Positions 25,004-33,384 of a stretch of 55,595 nucleotides of DNA are shown here, in pieces. The notes beneath the pieces are model-generated. The model saw only the letters and a program-made list of their open reading frames with translations, made no database searches and had not been told where the DNA came from. The stretch lies in contig NZ_MBTG01000027.1 in assembly GCF_002027705.1 (NCBI RefSeq), positions 36,969-92,563 on the forward strand, given 5' to 3'. This DNA is from Paenibacillus ferrarius. Lineage in GTDB: Bacteria; Bacillota; Bacilli; Paenibacillales; NBRC-103111. Within the stretch, counting starts at the first letter, position 1; every line of letters begins with the position of its first letter. The translations under genes were made by a program, and so were the position numbers.

Positions 25004-26451
25004 GGGGAATCCTCATTTTGCCGTGTGTCATCCCCAACATGCAAAGTATTTGGCCTGCGCTTCATCTTGAGAAACGGTTTTGCCAATATAGCCGGAACTA
25101 ATTCCCGATATTTGGGCGGAGATAAAGGCGACAGATAGGGTACACCAAAGGACTCTAATGTCGATAAATATAAAATAATCCCAATGAGCGCCACCATGAA
25201 ACCATAAATACCAAAAATGGTGGACTCAACCAAAATTAGCAATCGTAATATCGTAACCGTCCCGGCCAAGGACTGGTTCACCAAGGTATACATGGCTATC
25301 GTCGAAATAGAGGTAATGACTAAAGTGGTGGGGCTTGTAATTCCGGATCGAATAGCCGCATCACCGACAATAAGTCCCCCAACAACGGTAACGGTTTGTC
25401 CAACTACTTTGGGCAGCCGTGCGCCTGCTTCACGAAACAACTCGAAGAGCAGCAGCATAATAATAAAATCCATTGGTCCTGACAGCGGCAATCCAAGCCG
25501 GGAGGAAGCGATCGTGGCAACTAAAGAATAAGGAATCTGATCTAAATTAAAAACCGATAAGGAAATCCAAAAACCTGGCAATAAGGTGGCTACCACCAGC
25601 CCGCCAAGCCGCAGCAAGCGTTCAAAAGCAACATAATAAAAGGGCGCATGCACATCCTCCGGAGATTTCAAAATAAACATCAGATTGGCAGGGGCTATCA
25701 GTACCATCGGTGATCCGTCAACGACGACGGCGAATCTGCCGCGAAGCAAGCTGTCAGCGACATAATCCGGCCTCCCCGCATAGTCCAGCAGCGGGAAAAA
25801 CGAGAATTTATAACCGGACATCGCTTCTTCCAATTGCGTGCTGCTAATCAAGGCATCCACTTCAATTTTCTTCAACCGCTCTCTGGCAACCTTAAGCACA
25901 TTCGGATCAATGACATCATCTAAATAAAGCAAAGCGACTGTTGTTTTGCTTCTTACCCCAATTTGCGATTTTTCGCAGCACAAACTCCGCGTTAATAGAC
26001 GCTTGCGTACTAAAGCAATATTCGTCGTTACGCTTTCCGTAAAGCCATCACGCGGCCCCCGAATAGAAGTTTCCGTGTTCGAATCTTCGGGTGACCGGTT
26101 AGGAGCCGAAGCGATATCAATTGCGTACAATAGCTGCGTTTCTTCAAAAAATAGGATAAGTGAACCGGCATACAAAGAAACCGTCATCTTTTCTATGGCG
26201 TTAGATCCAGTGATTTCCATTAATTGAAGCATCGTATTTACATCCAACTTCGTTGCTTGGCCCGTAACCTCTTGACCATACAAGCCTTGAAGCTTGGGCA
26301 AAACCAAATTGTCAATGTGATCCCTATTGATCATACCATCGCAGTACATCAAAAGAACTGGCGTCCTCGGCTCCATATCGGATAACTGATACGACTTGAC
26401 AATCACATCATCCGACGAGGCAAACAACTCCCGCAAGTCATGCTCATTCAT
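25000..26451 (-). CDS. gerAA: Spore germination protein, GerAA-type subunit
   Basis: About 483 residues from ATG 26451 (GAAGGTG before it). A soluble N-terminal domain of about 230 residues with the family segments DVIVKSYQLSDMEPRTPVLL, ESVTTNIALVRKRL, and LYLDDVIDPNVLKV, then a membrane part with GRFAVVVDGSPMVLIAPANL and five or six helices ending in YLSPLSPPKYREL. It is the ion-channel-forming subunit of the germinant receptor. Frames upstream to 26550 are inside the GerAB gene and have no ribosome binding site. Overlaps its neighbours by four bases on each side, so the three subunits are co-translated. Confidence 0.93.
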   Translation of the reverse strand: MNEHDLRELFASSDDVIVKSYQLSDMEPRTPVLLMYCDGMINRDHIDNLVLPKLQGLYGQEVTGQATKLDVNTMLQLMEITGSNAIEKMTVSLYAGSLILFFEETQLLYAIDIASAPNRSPEDSNTETSIRGPRDGFTESVTTNIALVRKRLLTRSLCCEKSQIGVRSKTTVALLYLDDVIDPNVLKVARERLKKIEVDALISSTQLEEAMSGYKFSFFPLLDYAGRPDYVADSLLRGRFAVVVDGSPMVLIAPANLMFILKSPEDVHAPFYYVAFERLLRLGGLVVATLLPGFWISLSVFNLDQIPYSLVATIASSRLGLPLSGPMDFIIMLLLFELFREAGARLPKVVGQTVTVVGGLIVGDAAIRSGITSPTTLVITSISTIAMYTLVNQSLAGTVTILRLLILVESTIFGIYGFMVALIGIILYLSTLESFGVPYLSPLSPPKYRELVPAILAKPFLKMKRRPNTLHVGDDTRQNEDSP

Positions 26452-27542
26452 TTTGTCACCTTCCTCTTTGGTCGCACTGGCAAGATCGTTAATACGAGTA
26501 AGATAAGCAGCAAACCGACGCCAAACACGAGCATCATGGGATAATACCAATTTTGGATAAAACGTACCATCTTATCATCGGTAAATGGAAATAGACAAAC
26601 GCCTAAGAAAAACAGACTTAATCCAATCAGGATCCACGTTCGTATAGACTTCTTTTGGATACCCATCACGTCCACACTGAGGAACATCAGCATGCACATT
26701 CGAATACAAGCACCGGAAATCCACTGAAAAATCGATAAAAAATCCAAATGCGAAATGTATTTTCCCAGTGTCACCATTCGCCACTGTTCAAAAGCAGGAT
26801 ACCGGAGATCCGCCGCCTCAAATGGACCAAAAATTGCAATAGCCCCCATTAGAGGACCCACGGTAAGTCCAATGACAATGGCTCCTAGAATTAATAAAGC
26901 ACGCAGCCTGATACGTGTTTCGGCATGGTGCTGCAAGAACACAATACTGATGAGTTCGAAAGAAGATCCGCAGGTAAGCAGCAAGGATTTAATTGCTGGA
27001 CCGTAACCGTGCGTAAATAACGGCGTAATCAAGCTGTAGTCCTTATATTGAAAATTAGCCCCCATCACAAAATACCCCAAGATCACTACGCCGGGTAACA
27101 AAATTCCCGAAGTTATCGCAATCGCCCGCATCCCTTCGCGAGCAGCAAAGAAACAAAAAATCATAAAGGCGAGGCTGATCATGATAGGAGGTGTCCGTGG
27201 CAAATAGGAGATATTCGTCCAAGTCACCATATCCCGCAACGTGATAGACGCATGCGCCACCGCGATCACAATAACAGTTGATCTCAGCAGAAACACAATG
27301 ATTTTGCCATACCTTTGTTTGACCCATTCCATCATGTTTTGTTGTTTGGATCGTTTAATCACAACATACAGGAGACAAATCCATATCAATGTAGGGATCA
27401 TTGCCATTGATGCGCCAAACCAGGAATCACGTTTACCGTAATGAAGCAGTACCGGAATTAATAAGACATGATTGGTAATGCTGATCGAGAGAATTAAGAC
27501 AAAATATAATTGAAGCGCGGTAATTTTTCGAGTGCCAGACAT
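26448..27542 (-). CDS. gerAB: Spore germination protein, GerAB-type subunit
   Basis: A 364-residue amino-acid/polyamine/organocation-type permease homologue with ten predicted membrane helices. It opens MSGTRKITALQLYFVLILSI and keeps the GerAB pattern SYLPRTPPIMISLAF. This subunit binds the germinant; the ligand cannot be read from sequence. ATG 27542 follows GGGAG. Here it is the first gene of the operon, whereas many gerA operons run A-B-C. Confidence 0.92.
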   Translation of the reverse strand: MSGTRKITALQLYFVLILSISITNHVLLIPVLLHYGKRDSWFGASMAMIPTLIWICLLYVVIKRSKQQNMMEWVKQRYGKIIVFLLRSTVIVIAVAHASITLRDMVTWTNISYLPRTPPIMISLAFMIFCFFAAREGMRAIAITSGILLPGVVILGYFVMGANFQYKDYSLITPLFTHGYGPAIKSLLLTCGSSFELISIVFLQHHAETRIRLRALLILGAIVIGLTVGPLMGAIAIFGPFEAADLRYPAFEQWRMVTLGKYISHLDFLSIFQWISGACIRMCMLMFLSVDVMGIQKKSIRTWILIGLSLFFLGVCLFPFTDDKMVRFIQNWYYPMMLVFGVGLLLILLVLTILPVRPKRKVTK

Positions 27543-27720
27543 AGGTTTTTCTCCCGCATTGGTAGTAGGTGGAAACTTTTATTTGTATGGTTATCTAATC
27601 CAGTTGGATTTATGCGCAATTGCTGCGGAATTCGTTCTTGGTGAAAGTAGTCATGAAGTTAATTTTCATTACATAATGTTAGTAAATGATTTTATGTTAC
27701 TTACGAGGGGTGGGTAATCC

Positions 27721-28080
27721 ATGAATATTGCACTATGGGTTTTGCAAGTCCTATTAGCTTTCATGTTCATCATGGCCGGCGCCATGAAGCTGTTCCAGTA
27801 TGAGAAGTTTGCAGCGAAAGCGGACTGGGCCAAGAACAGAGGGCTAGCTGTTTTCATCGGGATCGTAGAAGTGCTTGGAGGAATTGGTCTCATTGTTCCA
27901 GGATTAGTAGGTATTGCCCCCGTGCTCACAGCTCTTGCAGCACTCGGGATTGCTATTATTATGCTGCTTGCGGTCATCCTTCATATTAGTCGCAAAGAAC
28001 CCGGCGTGGGCTTCACTATCGTGCTCCTGCTTGTCTCCCTGTTTGTTGCTTATGGCCGTTTCTTTCTGGAGCCTTTTTGA
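27721..28080 (+). CDS. DoxX-family membrane protein
   Basis: A 119-residue protein with four membrane helices. It carries the DoxX pattern FIMAGAMKLF in helix 1 and GIVEVLGGIGLIVPGL in helix 2. GAGGGGTGGG precedes ATG 27721. DoxX proteins are linked to quinone or thiol redox at the membrane; the exact role is open. Single gene with its own terminator. Confidence 0.88.
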   Translation: MNIALWVLQVLLAFMFIMAGAMKLFQYEKFAAKADWAKNRGLAVFIGIVEVLGGIGLIVPGLVGIAPVLTALAALGIAIIMLLAVILHISRKEPGVGFTIVLLLVSLFVAYGRFFLEPF

Positions 28081-28092
28081 GCGATTCATGCA

Positions 28093-28142
28093 CAAAAAAA
28101 GAACCTTCAACACCACGATTCGCGTGGGATTGAAGGTTCTTT
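28093..28142. terminator. Terminator after doxX-like gene
   Basis: AAAGAACCTTCAA pairs with TTGAAGGTTCTTT, and CACCACG/CGTGGGA extends it inward. It lies between the DoxX gene and the convergent micropeptide gene. Confidence 0.85.
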
Positions 28143-28152
28143 GGCCTCTGAA

Positions 28153-28239
28153 TTAGAATGTTGCAAGGATAATAACCAACAGAATGTACAGTACCAAAAC
28201 GATAGCTGTATTTGAGTATCCAACTCCAGCTCCTGACAT
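28153..28239 (-). CDS. YjcZ-family sporulation micropeptide
   Basis: A 28-residue peptide: MSGAGVGYSNTAI, then a hydrophobic run VLVLYILLVIILATF to the end. This is the YjcZ/SscA-type pattern of tiny Gly-rich peptides with one hydrophobic helix found in Bacillales spores. AAGGAGGAGTCGCC precedes ATG 28239 at ideal spacing. The real role of most family members is unknown; a few affect spore coat assembly. Confidence 0.85.
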   Translation of the reverse strand: MSGAGVGYSNTAIVLVLYILLVIILATF

Positions 28240-28322
28240 GGCGACTCCTCCTTCCTGCCTGCTTCTAGCCTGTTACCTAATGTATCCTATGTCGGGCAGG
28301 GCAGATGGGTATGGACGTATGT

Positions 28323-30617
28323 CTAGTCGTTCGAAAGAAAAGGGGTTAATTCGCCTTGGAAGAACACATCCAAGTGATGAAGCGCGCGCGTACAAGCCGT
28401 GTAAAACAGCTTGCGCTCCTTTGCCTCCGCGTAGACGCCAGCCCCGGCGTCGTAGAGAATGACCGCGTCGAACTCGAGCCCTTTGGCGAGGTACGCCGGT
28501 AAAATCATGACGCCTGCCTCATAGTGCAGCGTCTCTTTGGTGATCCGCGTGAGGCCCGGCACCAGCGGCTTAAGCAGCACGTGCGCGGACTTCGTCTCGC
28601 GCTCGGTCTTGCAAATAATCGCGATGGAGCTTGCGCCGCCATCGCGACGAGCTGCGGCCGCCTCCGCTACGAGGCGGCTGAGCTCGGTCTCGTCCGCCGC
28701 GCGCCGCAGGCGCGGGGACTCGCCGCTGCGGCTGAACGGCTCGATCGGCTCGCCGCCGGGCAGCACGCTGCTTGCGAAATCGACGATTTCACGCGTCGAG
28801 CGGTAACTCTTGACGAGACGGATCGTCTCCGTCTCCTCTTCCTTCATCAGCTCGCTGATCGAGCTGTATTCGCTCTTGCCTTCCGCAGCGCTTGCATGCG
28901 CATTCGCGTGTGTGAAGATCCCTTGATTCCAATCGCCCAGCAGCGTAAAGCGAGCCCGAGGAAACAGCTTCTTCAAGTACGCATAGTGAAACGGCGAGTA
29001 ATCCTGCGCCTCATCCACAAGACAATAGCGGATAGTTCCTACGCGCAGCTGGCCCTCTACAAGCCCCTTGAGGTAAACAAGCGGAGTCGCATCTTCGTAA
29101 TGCAGCGTTCCTCCGGCCAGCGCTTCCGCAGTGAAGGCACTGATTGTCTCCCAGAGAGCAGGCAAGTTTTGTTCAGCTCGAAGTGCAAGCTCCTGATGCA
29201 GCTCTTTATTGGTATAAAGTTCTTGGTACATGCCCAGAACATCCACGTAGGCGAGCTTGCGCGCCTTTTCCTTGAGCGGACCAATCGCTTTATGAGCTTT
29301 GATCTTGCTCATCTTCTTCATCTCGGGCTCAGTGCCCAGATATTTGGGCTCGCGCACCATTTTACGATAAAATCGTTTCTGTGCATCGACTTGAATCTCA
29401 TCCAGCTTCTCCAGCATCCACTCGGACAACTGCTCCATCCGTTCTCCCAAAGCAAGAATGGATGACTTTTCATAGAACCGTTCGTTCAGCTCTTCCGCTG
29501 TAATTAATACTTTCTTGCCGACGGACAGATCTAGGAAACGCAATCCGCCATGTTTAAGCTTCTCGCCATAGGCCTCAATGACGCTGAGGAAAGCTGCTGA
29601 GGTTTTGTACTGAATACTTTGCAGGCGGGCTGCATAATGCGGGTCCTGCTCCGTTCCCGTCAAAATAAATTCCAGCTGATCATAAGGATCTTCCAGCTTC
29701 AGACCGATATCGCTTAATTTATGAGTTAAATAATCCTGAAACGTCGTCTGCTGCATAGTCGCTTCGCCCAGTTCCGGAAGAACATGCGAAACGTAATCGC
29801 TGAACAGCGAGTTCGGTGAGAACAGAATCATATTGTCGGCGCTAAGCGTCGAACGATATTTGTAGAGCAGGTACGCGATGCGCTGTAGCGCGACAGAGGT
29901 TTTGCCGCTGCCGGCAGCCCCCTGCACGACCAGCACCTTGTGCCGATCATCGCGGATGATCTGGTTCTGCTCGCGCTGAATCGTCGTAACGATGCTGTGC
30001 ATCTTCTCGTCGGCACTTCGGCTCAGCATCTGCTGAAGCATCTCATCGCCGATTGAGATTCCCGTATCGAATACATCCTGCAGCACGCCGGCTTTGATGA
30101 TGTACTGACGCTTGAGCATCAGCTCGCCGCTGACGTCCATCTCCGGTGTCCGGTATGTTGCCGGGCCTGGCGGATAATCATAAAACAAGCTGGCAATCGG
30201 GGCACGCCAGTCATAGATCAGAATCTCATCCGTCTTCGCATCAATAAAGGAGGTGAGGCCGATATAGATCTTCTCGCGCTCTTGCTCGCTGCGTTCTCGG
30301 AAATCAATGCGGCTGAAATACGGCGCATCCACGACACGCTGCAGCTTGCGCAGCGCATCCTGCGCTAAGCGGTAGCTGCGCTCCTGACCCTGCAGCACAT
30401 GCTCCTGCTGGGCCATACTCGCCGCCGTTTCGATCAAATCATCATCATTGTCCGCATTAACAGAGATATCATCCCAGAAACTGCGGCCGATCGCAGTCGC
30501 TTCCGACCGGCGTTGATCGACCGTCTCCCCAAGATCAATAATCCGTTGTTGTATATGTGCTCGTACAGAGTCAACGCGCTGCGCTTCCCTCTCCCGTTCT
30601 TCGTTTTCAATTGGCAT
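28323..30617 (-). CDS. helD: RNA polymerase recycling ATPase HelD (UvrD-like helicase)
   Basis: A 764-residue SF1 protein. An N-terminal coiled coil (about 1-110, ERERE...RDSV, QEHVLQGQERSYRLAQ) as used by HelD to reach into the RNA polymerase secondary channel; DAKTDEILIYDWRAPIASLFYDY; Walker A QGAAGSGKTSVALQRIAYLL (about 233); motif II VDEAQDYSPFHYAYL (about 545); and C-terminal KGLEFDAVILYDA and FYTACTRAL. Bacillales HelD removes stalled RNA polymerase from DNA and some class members protect against rifamycins. ATG 30617 is only 16 bases from the ABC ATPase stop, so it is likely in that operon. Confidence 0.9.
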   Translation of the reverse strand: MPIENEEREREAQRVDSVRAHIQQRIIDLGETVDQRRSEATAIGRSFWDDISVNADNDDDLIETAASMAQQEHVLQGQERSYRLAQDALRKLQRVVDAPYFSRIDFRERSEQEREKIYIGLTSFIDAKTDEILIYDWRAPIASLFYDYPPGPATYRTPEMDVSGELMLKRQYIIKAGVLQDVFDTGISIGDEMLQQMLSRSADEKMHSIVTTIQREQNQIIRDDRHKVLVVQGAAGSGKTSVALQRIAYLLYKYRSTLSADNMILFSPNSLFSDYVSHVLPELGEATMQQTTFQDYLTHKLSDIGLKLEDPYDQLEFILTGTEQDPHYAARLQSIQYKTSAAFLSVIEAYGEKLKHGGLRFLDLSVGKKVLITAEELNERFYEKSSILALGERMEQLSEWMLEKLDEIQVDAQKRFYRKMVREPKYLGTEPEMKKMSKIKAHKAIGPLKEKARKLAYVDVLGMYQELYTNKELHQELALRAEQNLPALWETISAFTAEALAGGTLHYEDATPLVYLKGLVEGQLRVGTIRYCLVDEAQDYSPFHYAYLKKLFPRARFTLLGDWNQGIFTHANAHASAAEGKSEYSSISELMKEEETETIRLVKSYRSTREIVDFASSVLPGGEPIEPFSRSGESPRLRRAADETELSRLVAEAAAARRDGGASSIAIICKTERETKSAHVLLKPLVPGLTRITKETLHYEAGVMILPAYLAKGLEFDAVILYDAGAGVYAEAKERKLFYTACTRALHHLDVFFQGELTPFLSND

Positions 30618-30633
30618 TCGTAATCACTCCCAA

Positions 30634-31605
30634 TTAATTATATACGCCATGGATCACCTCTTCGAACTCAGGCTCTTCCATATGAACATCATCCATCTCG
30701 CCCCAACTGCTGACGATACGCAGAACATCCATGGCTTTCAGCTCTTGACGGTTGCAAGCAATGGTAAGGACATTCGCCTCCTGCTCTACCACGCGAAATG
30801 GCAGCTCCCAGGTTAATGGGACTTTAACAGCTCCGCGATAAGTGACCTTCATCATGGTTGGCAAGCCAATGCGGTTTCTCAACTCGTCAATGGTACCATC
30901 ATAACCGATTTGTCCGTGATTAATGACAATAACCCTTTGACATAGCTGCTCGATGTCATCCATATCATGGGTGGTTAGCAAAATCGTTTTACCGAATTCC
31001 CGATTGAGCGTCTGCAGAAAACCGCGAATGTTCTTCTTGGCGACCACATCCAAACCAATCGTAGGCTCATCCAGAAACAAAATATCCGGATCATGCAGCA
31101 TGGAAGCCGCCAAATCGGCCCTCATCCGCTGACCTAGCGATAACTTGCGGACAGGCGTATCCAGCAGTTCTCCCAGTTCAAGGAGTTCGGTCAACTCACC
31201 TAACCTTCGGCGAGATGTGCTTTCTTCTACACGATACATTGCAGTAAGGATCTCATAAGAATCCTTCACAGGCAAATCCCACCAAAGTTGACTCCGCTGT
31301 CCGAACACCACGCCAAGCTGACCTACGACGCGTTTGCGATGCTTTTGCGGGCTATATCCGTGAATCAGCACTTCACCAGACGTAGGGTGTAGAATCCCGG
31401 TAAGCATTTTGATCGTCGTCGACTTGCCTGCGCCATTAGGTCCAATATACCCGACGAACTCGCCAGATTCAATCTCGAAGCTAACATCGCGTACAGCCTC
31501 CTTCTCTTTGTACGCTCGTGAGAATAACGTGCGAAGGCCTGAGAACCTGCCTTCCTGCACGAGTGGAGTTTGAAAAGTTTTACGTAGATTCCTCACCGTG
31601 ATCAT
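30634..31605 (-). CDS. ABC exporter ATPase
   Basis: A 323-residue ATPase with Walker A GPNGAGKSTTIKMLTG (about 54), signature LSLGQRMRADLAASML, Walker B ILFLDEPTIGLD, and a C-terminal extension of about 90 residues after the H-loop TTHDMDDIEQ. The N-terminal insert FSGLRTLFSRAYKEKEAV before Walker A is typical of exporters with two small ABC-2 family permeases (group often annotated as DUF990-associated). Its permeases are the two genes upstream. Confidence 0.88.
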   Translation of the reverse strand: MITVRNLRKTFQTPLVQEGRFSGLRTLFSRAYKEKEAVRDVSFEIESGEFVGYIGPNGAGKSTTIKMLTGILHPTSGEVLIHGYSPQKHRKRVVGQLGVVFGQRSQLWWDLPVKDSYEILTAMYRVEESTSRRRLGELTELLELGELLDTPVRKLSLGQRMRADLAASMLHDPDILFLDEPTIGLDVVAKKNIRGFLQTLNREFGKTILLTTHDMDDIEQLCQRVIVINHGQIGYDGTIDELRNRIGLPTMMKVTYRGAVKVPLTWELPFRVVEQEANVLTIACNRQELKAMDVLRIVSSWGEMDDVHMEEPEFEEVIHGVYN

Positions 31606-31651
31606 CTTGCCATCATCCCTCTCTGTATGTGAATTAGATTGGCTTTCTGCC

Positions 31652-32443
31652 CTAACTCCCCGTGCTTTGATAGCGCGACAGCCCTAATCGCCAGAACCGC
31701 ATAGCCAGCCATAATGCCACTGCTGCAACGGCTAATGTCCCAAGCAGCATCCCGATGCCGCCCTGATGTCTTAGCAGATATAAAGCTGGAATGTAATTGA
31801 TAAAACCGACCGGAACGATCAGCAGCAGCGCGCCCTGCAGCCATTTGGGATACAGGGACAGCGGGTATCTGGCCGCCGTTTGGGACGCGTCTTCGGTCAT
31901 ATTTTGCAATGATTCAATACGCGTTAACCAGAAGCCGGCGGCGGCAGTCGCTAGACCAATCGCAAATAAAATCGTTGCCCCGGAGACGATAATTAATCCC
32001 GTTAAGGGAATCACGGACCAGCCAATCTGCCCGCTGATCATCAAAGCTTTTATCGCAAGGAAGAGCAAAATGAACCCCTGCCCGAACTCGGCAAATAAAA
32101 CACGTGCATTTTGTGTCATTAACGCCAGCAGCACCGGCACCGGACGTGTTAGCAGCGCATCCAAGTCACCAGAAACGAGATATTTCTCCAGATGATGCAC
32201 ATCGGAAGCCAACGTGCGGTAGATCGCTCTAGAGATCATCATCACCCCGTACAAATAGCAAACCTCATAGAGCGTCCAGCCCTTGATATTGCCAAAACGC
32301 ATCATAACCAGCGCCACCATAAGAAATTCAGAAATATGTACGCAAGAGGCCATCGCCGTCGAGAAAAAGAAGTTGAATTTATACTGCATCCGGCTCCGCA
32401 GGCTCGCCCTGATCAAGAGCATATAGAGTTTGACCGATATCAT
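31652..32443 (-). CDS. ABC-2 family permease, second subunit
   Basis: About 263 residues from ATG 32443, beginning MISVKLYMLLIRASLRSRMQ with six predicted helices. GGAGGTGCAGGGCGG before it and the overlap of four bases with the preceding gene decide this start; the open frame reaches 32701 but lies within the other permease gene. LHHLEKYLVSGDLDALLTRPVPVLL-type wording (here HHLEKYLVSGDLDALLTRPV) is the family signature. Confidence 0.85.
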   Translation of the reverse strand: MISVKLYMLLIRASLRSRMQYKFNFFFSTAMASCVHISEFLMVALVMMRFGNIKGWTLYEVCYLYGVMMISRAIYRTLASDVHHLEKYLVSGDLDALLTRPVPVLLALMTQNARVLFAEFGQGFILLFLAIKALMISGQIGWSVIPLTGLIIVSGATILFAIGLATAAAGFWLTRIESLQNMTEDASQTAARYPLSLYPKWLQGALLLIVPVGFINYIPALYLLRHQGGIGMLLGTLAVAAVALWLAMRFWRLGLSRYQSTGS

Positions 32444-33216
32444 CCGCCCTGCACCTCCAGTTTCCTTCGCACGCCTGCTGTAACAGCCAAACAGGCACAA
32501 GTAAACCCGATGCTCCATAGAAGGGCGCCGAGTACGACTGAACCATTTTCTAGCTGTAAGTAGATACGAGTTGGGTAGTAGAGTAGATAAGGATAAGGCG
32601 TATAGAAGCTTATTGTACGAAGCCAAGCGGGCAGCCACTCGATAGGAATGAAAAAGCCGGACAACAGCATGCTGAAGGAATAATTCACCCAGTAAAACCA
32701 ACGGGATTCCGTGGTCCAGAGCGATGCAACACCGATTAAATAATTCATACAGATAGAGATGTAGGAAGCCAAGATCAGTGCAACGACTGTCCAGCCATAA
32801 ACGGAAGCTTGCTTAGGAAGCTGTAAGGAGAAGATGAAGTAATAGAGGACATAAATCGGAATAAATTTGTAAAGAAACTGATACCAGATCTGGCCCCATT
32901 CCCGGCTCATCGCCTGATAGAATAAGTGGACCGGCCGCATAAGATCAATCGCGATCTGACCGGTGCGTACCGATTGCTCAAGTCCCAATCCATTCGTCGT
33001 GAATTGTGTAATCCACAGAATCGCCTGATTGAACGCAATGTACCCGACCATCCCTTTGGCACCATAGACACCGAGTGAGGAATCACTCCCAAGCCCTGTC
33101 CAGATGCTGGCATAAATGAAGCCAAACACCGCACTCACTGCATTATGCAGCAGATGCGAACCGCGATACTGCAAGTTCCGAGCATAGGCCTTGCGCGCCA
33201 AAACCGCGAAAAGCAT
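32440..33216 (-). CDS. ABC-2 family permease, first subunit
   Basis: A 258-residue protein with six helices beginning MLFAVLARKAYARNLQYRGS. RTGQIAIDLMRPVHLFYQ is the counterpart of the signature seen in the second permease, so the two are ancient duplicates forming a heterodimer. TAGGAGGTG precedes ATG 33216. It is the first gene of a likely four-gene operon ending in helD. Substrate unknown. Confidence 0.85.
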   Translation of the reverse strand: MLFAVLARKAYARNLQYRGSHLLHNAVSAVFGFIYASIWTGLGSDSSLGVYGAKGMVGYIAFNQAILWITQFTTNGLGLEQSVRTGQIAIDLMRPVHLFYQAMSREWGQIWYQFLYKFIPIYVLYYFIFSLQLPKQASVYGWTVVALILASYISICMNYLIGVASLWTTESRWFYWVNYSFSMLLSGFFIPIEWLPAWLRTISFYTPYPYLLYYPTRIYLQLENGSVVLGALLWSIGFTCACLAVTAGVRRKLEVQGG

Positions 33217-33337
33217 AAAACACCTCCTACGTTTTTACATGCAAAAAATCCTTAAATTCATGCAGCCGCTGCGTAGAGACAGGAGCTTTATATTACCAAA
33301 ATCCCCATGCTCCTGGCAATGATTATTTTTCACCGCA

Positions 33338-33383
33338 AAAAAATCCCTATCACGTCGCTTAAAGCAACGAAATAGGGATTTCT
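33338..33383 (-). terminator. Terminator of the sulfatase gene
   Basis: AAATCCCTAT pairs with ATAGGGATTT, with CGTCGCTT/AGCAACG pairing inside. It starts right after the stop codon of the LTA-synthase-family gene. Confidence 0.8.
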
Positions 33384-33384
33384 T

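Noticed and set aside
28524..29465. 313-codon plus-strand frame opposite helD
   Set aside because: Shadow of the helD coding sequence with no ribosome binding site and no domain.
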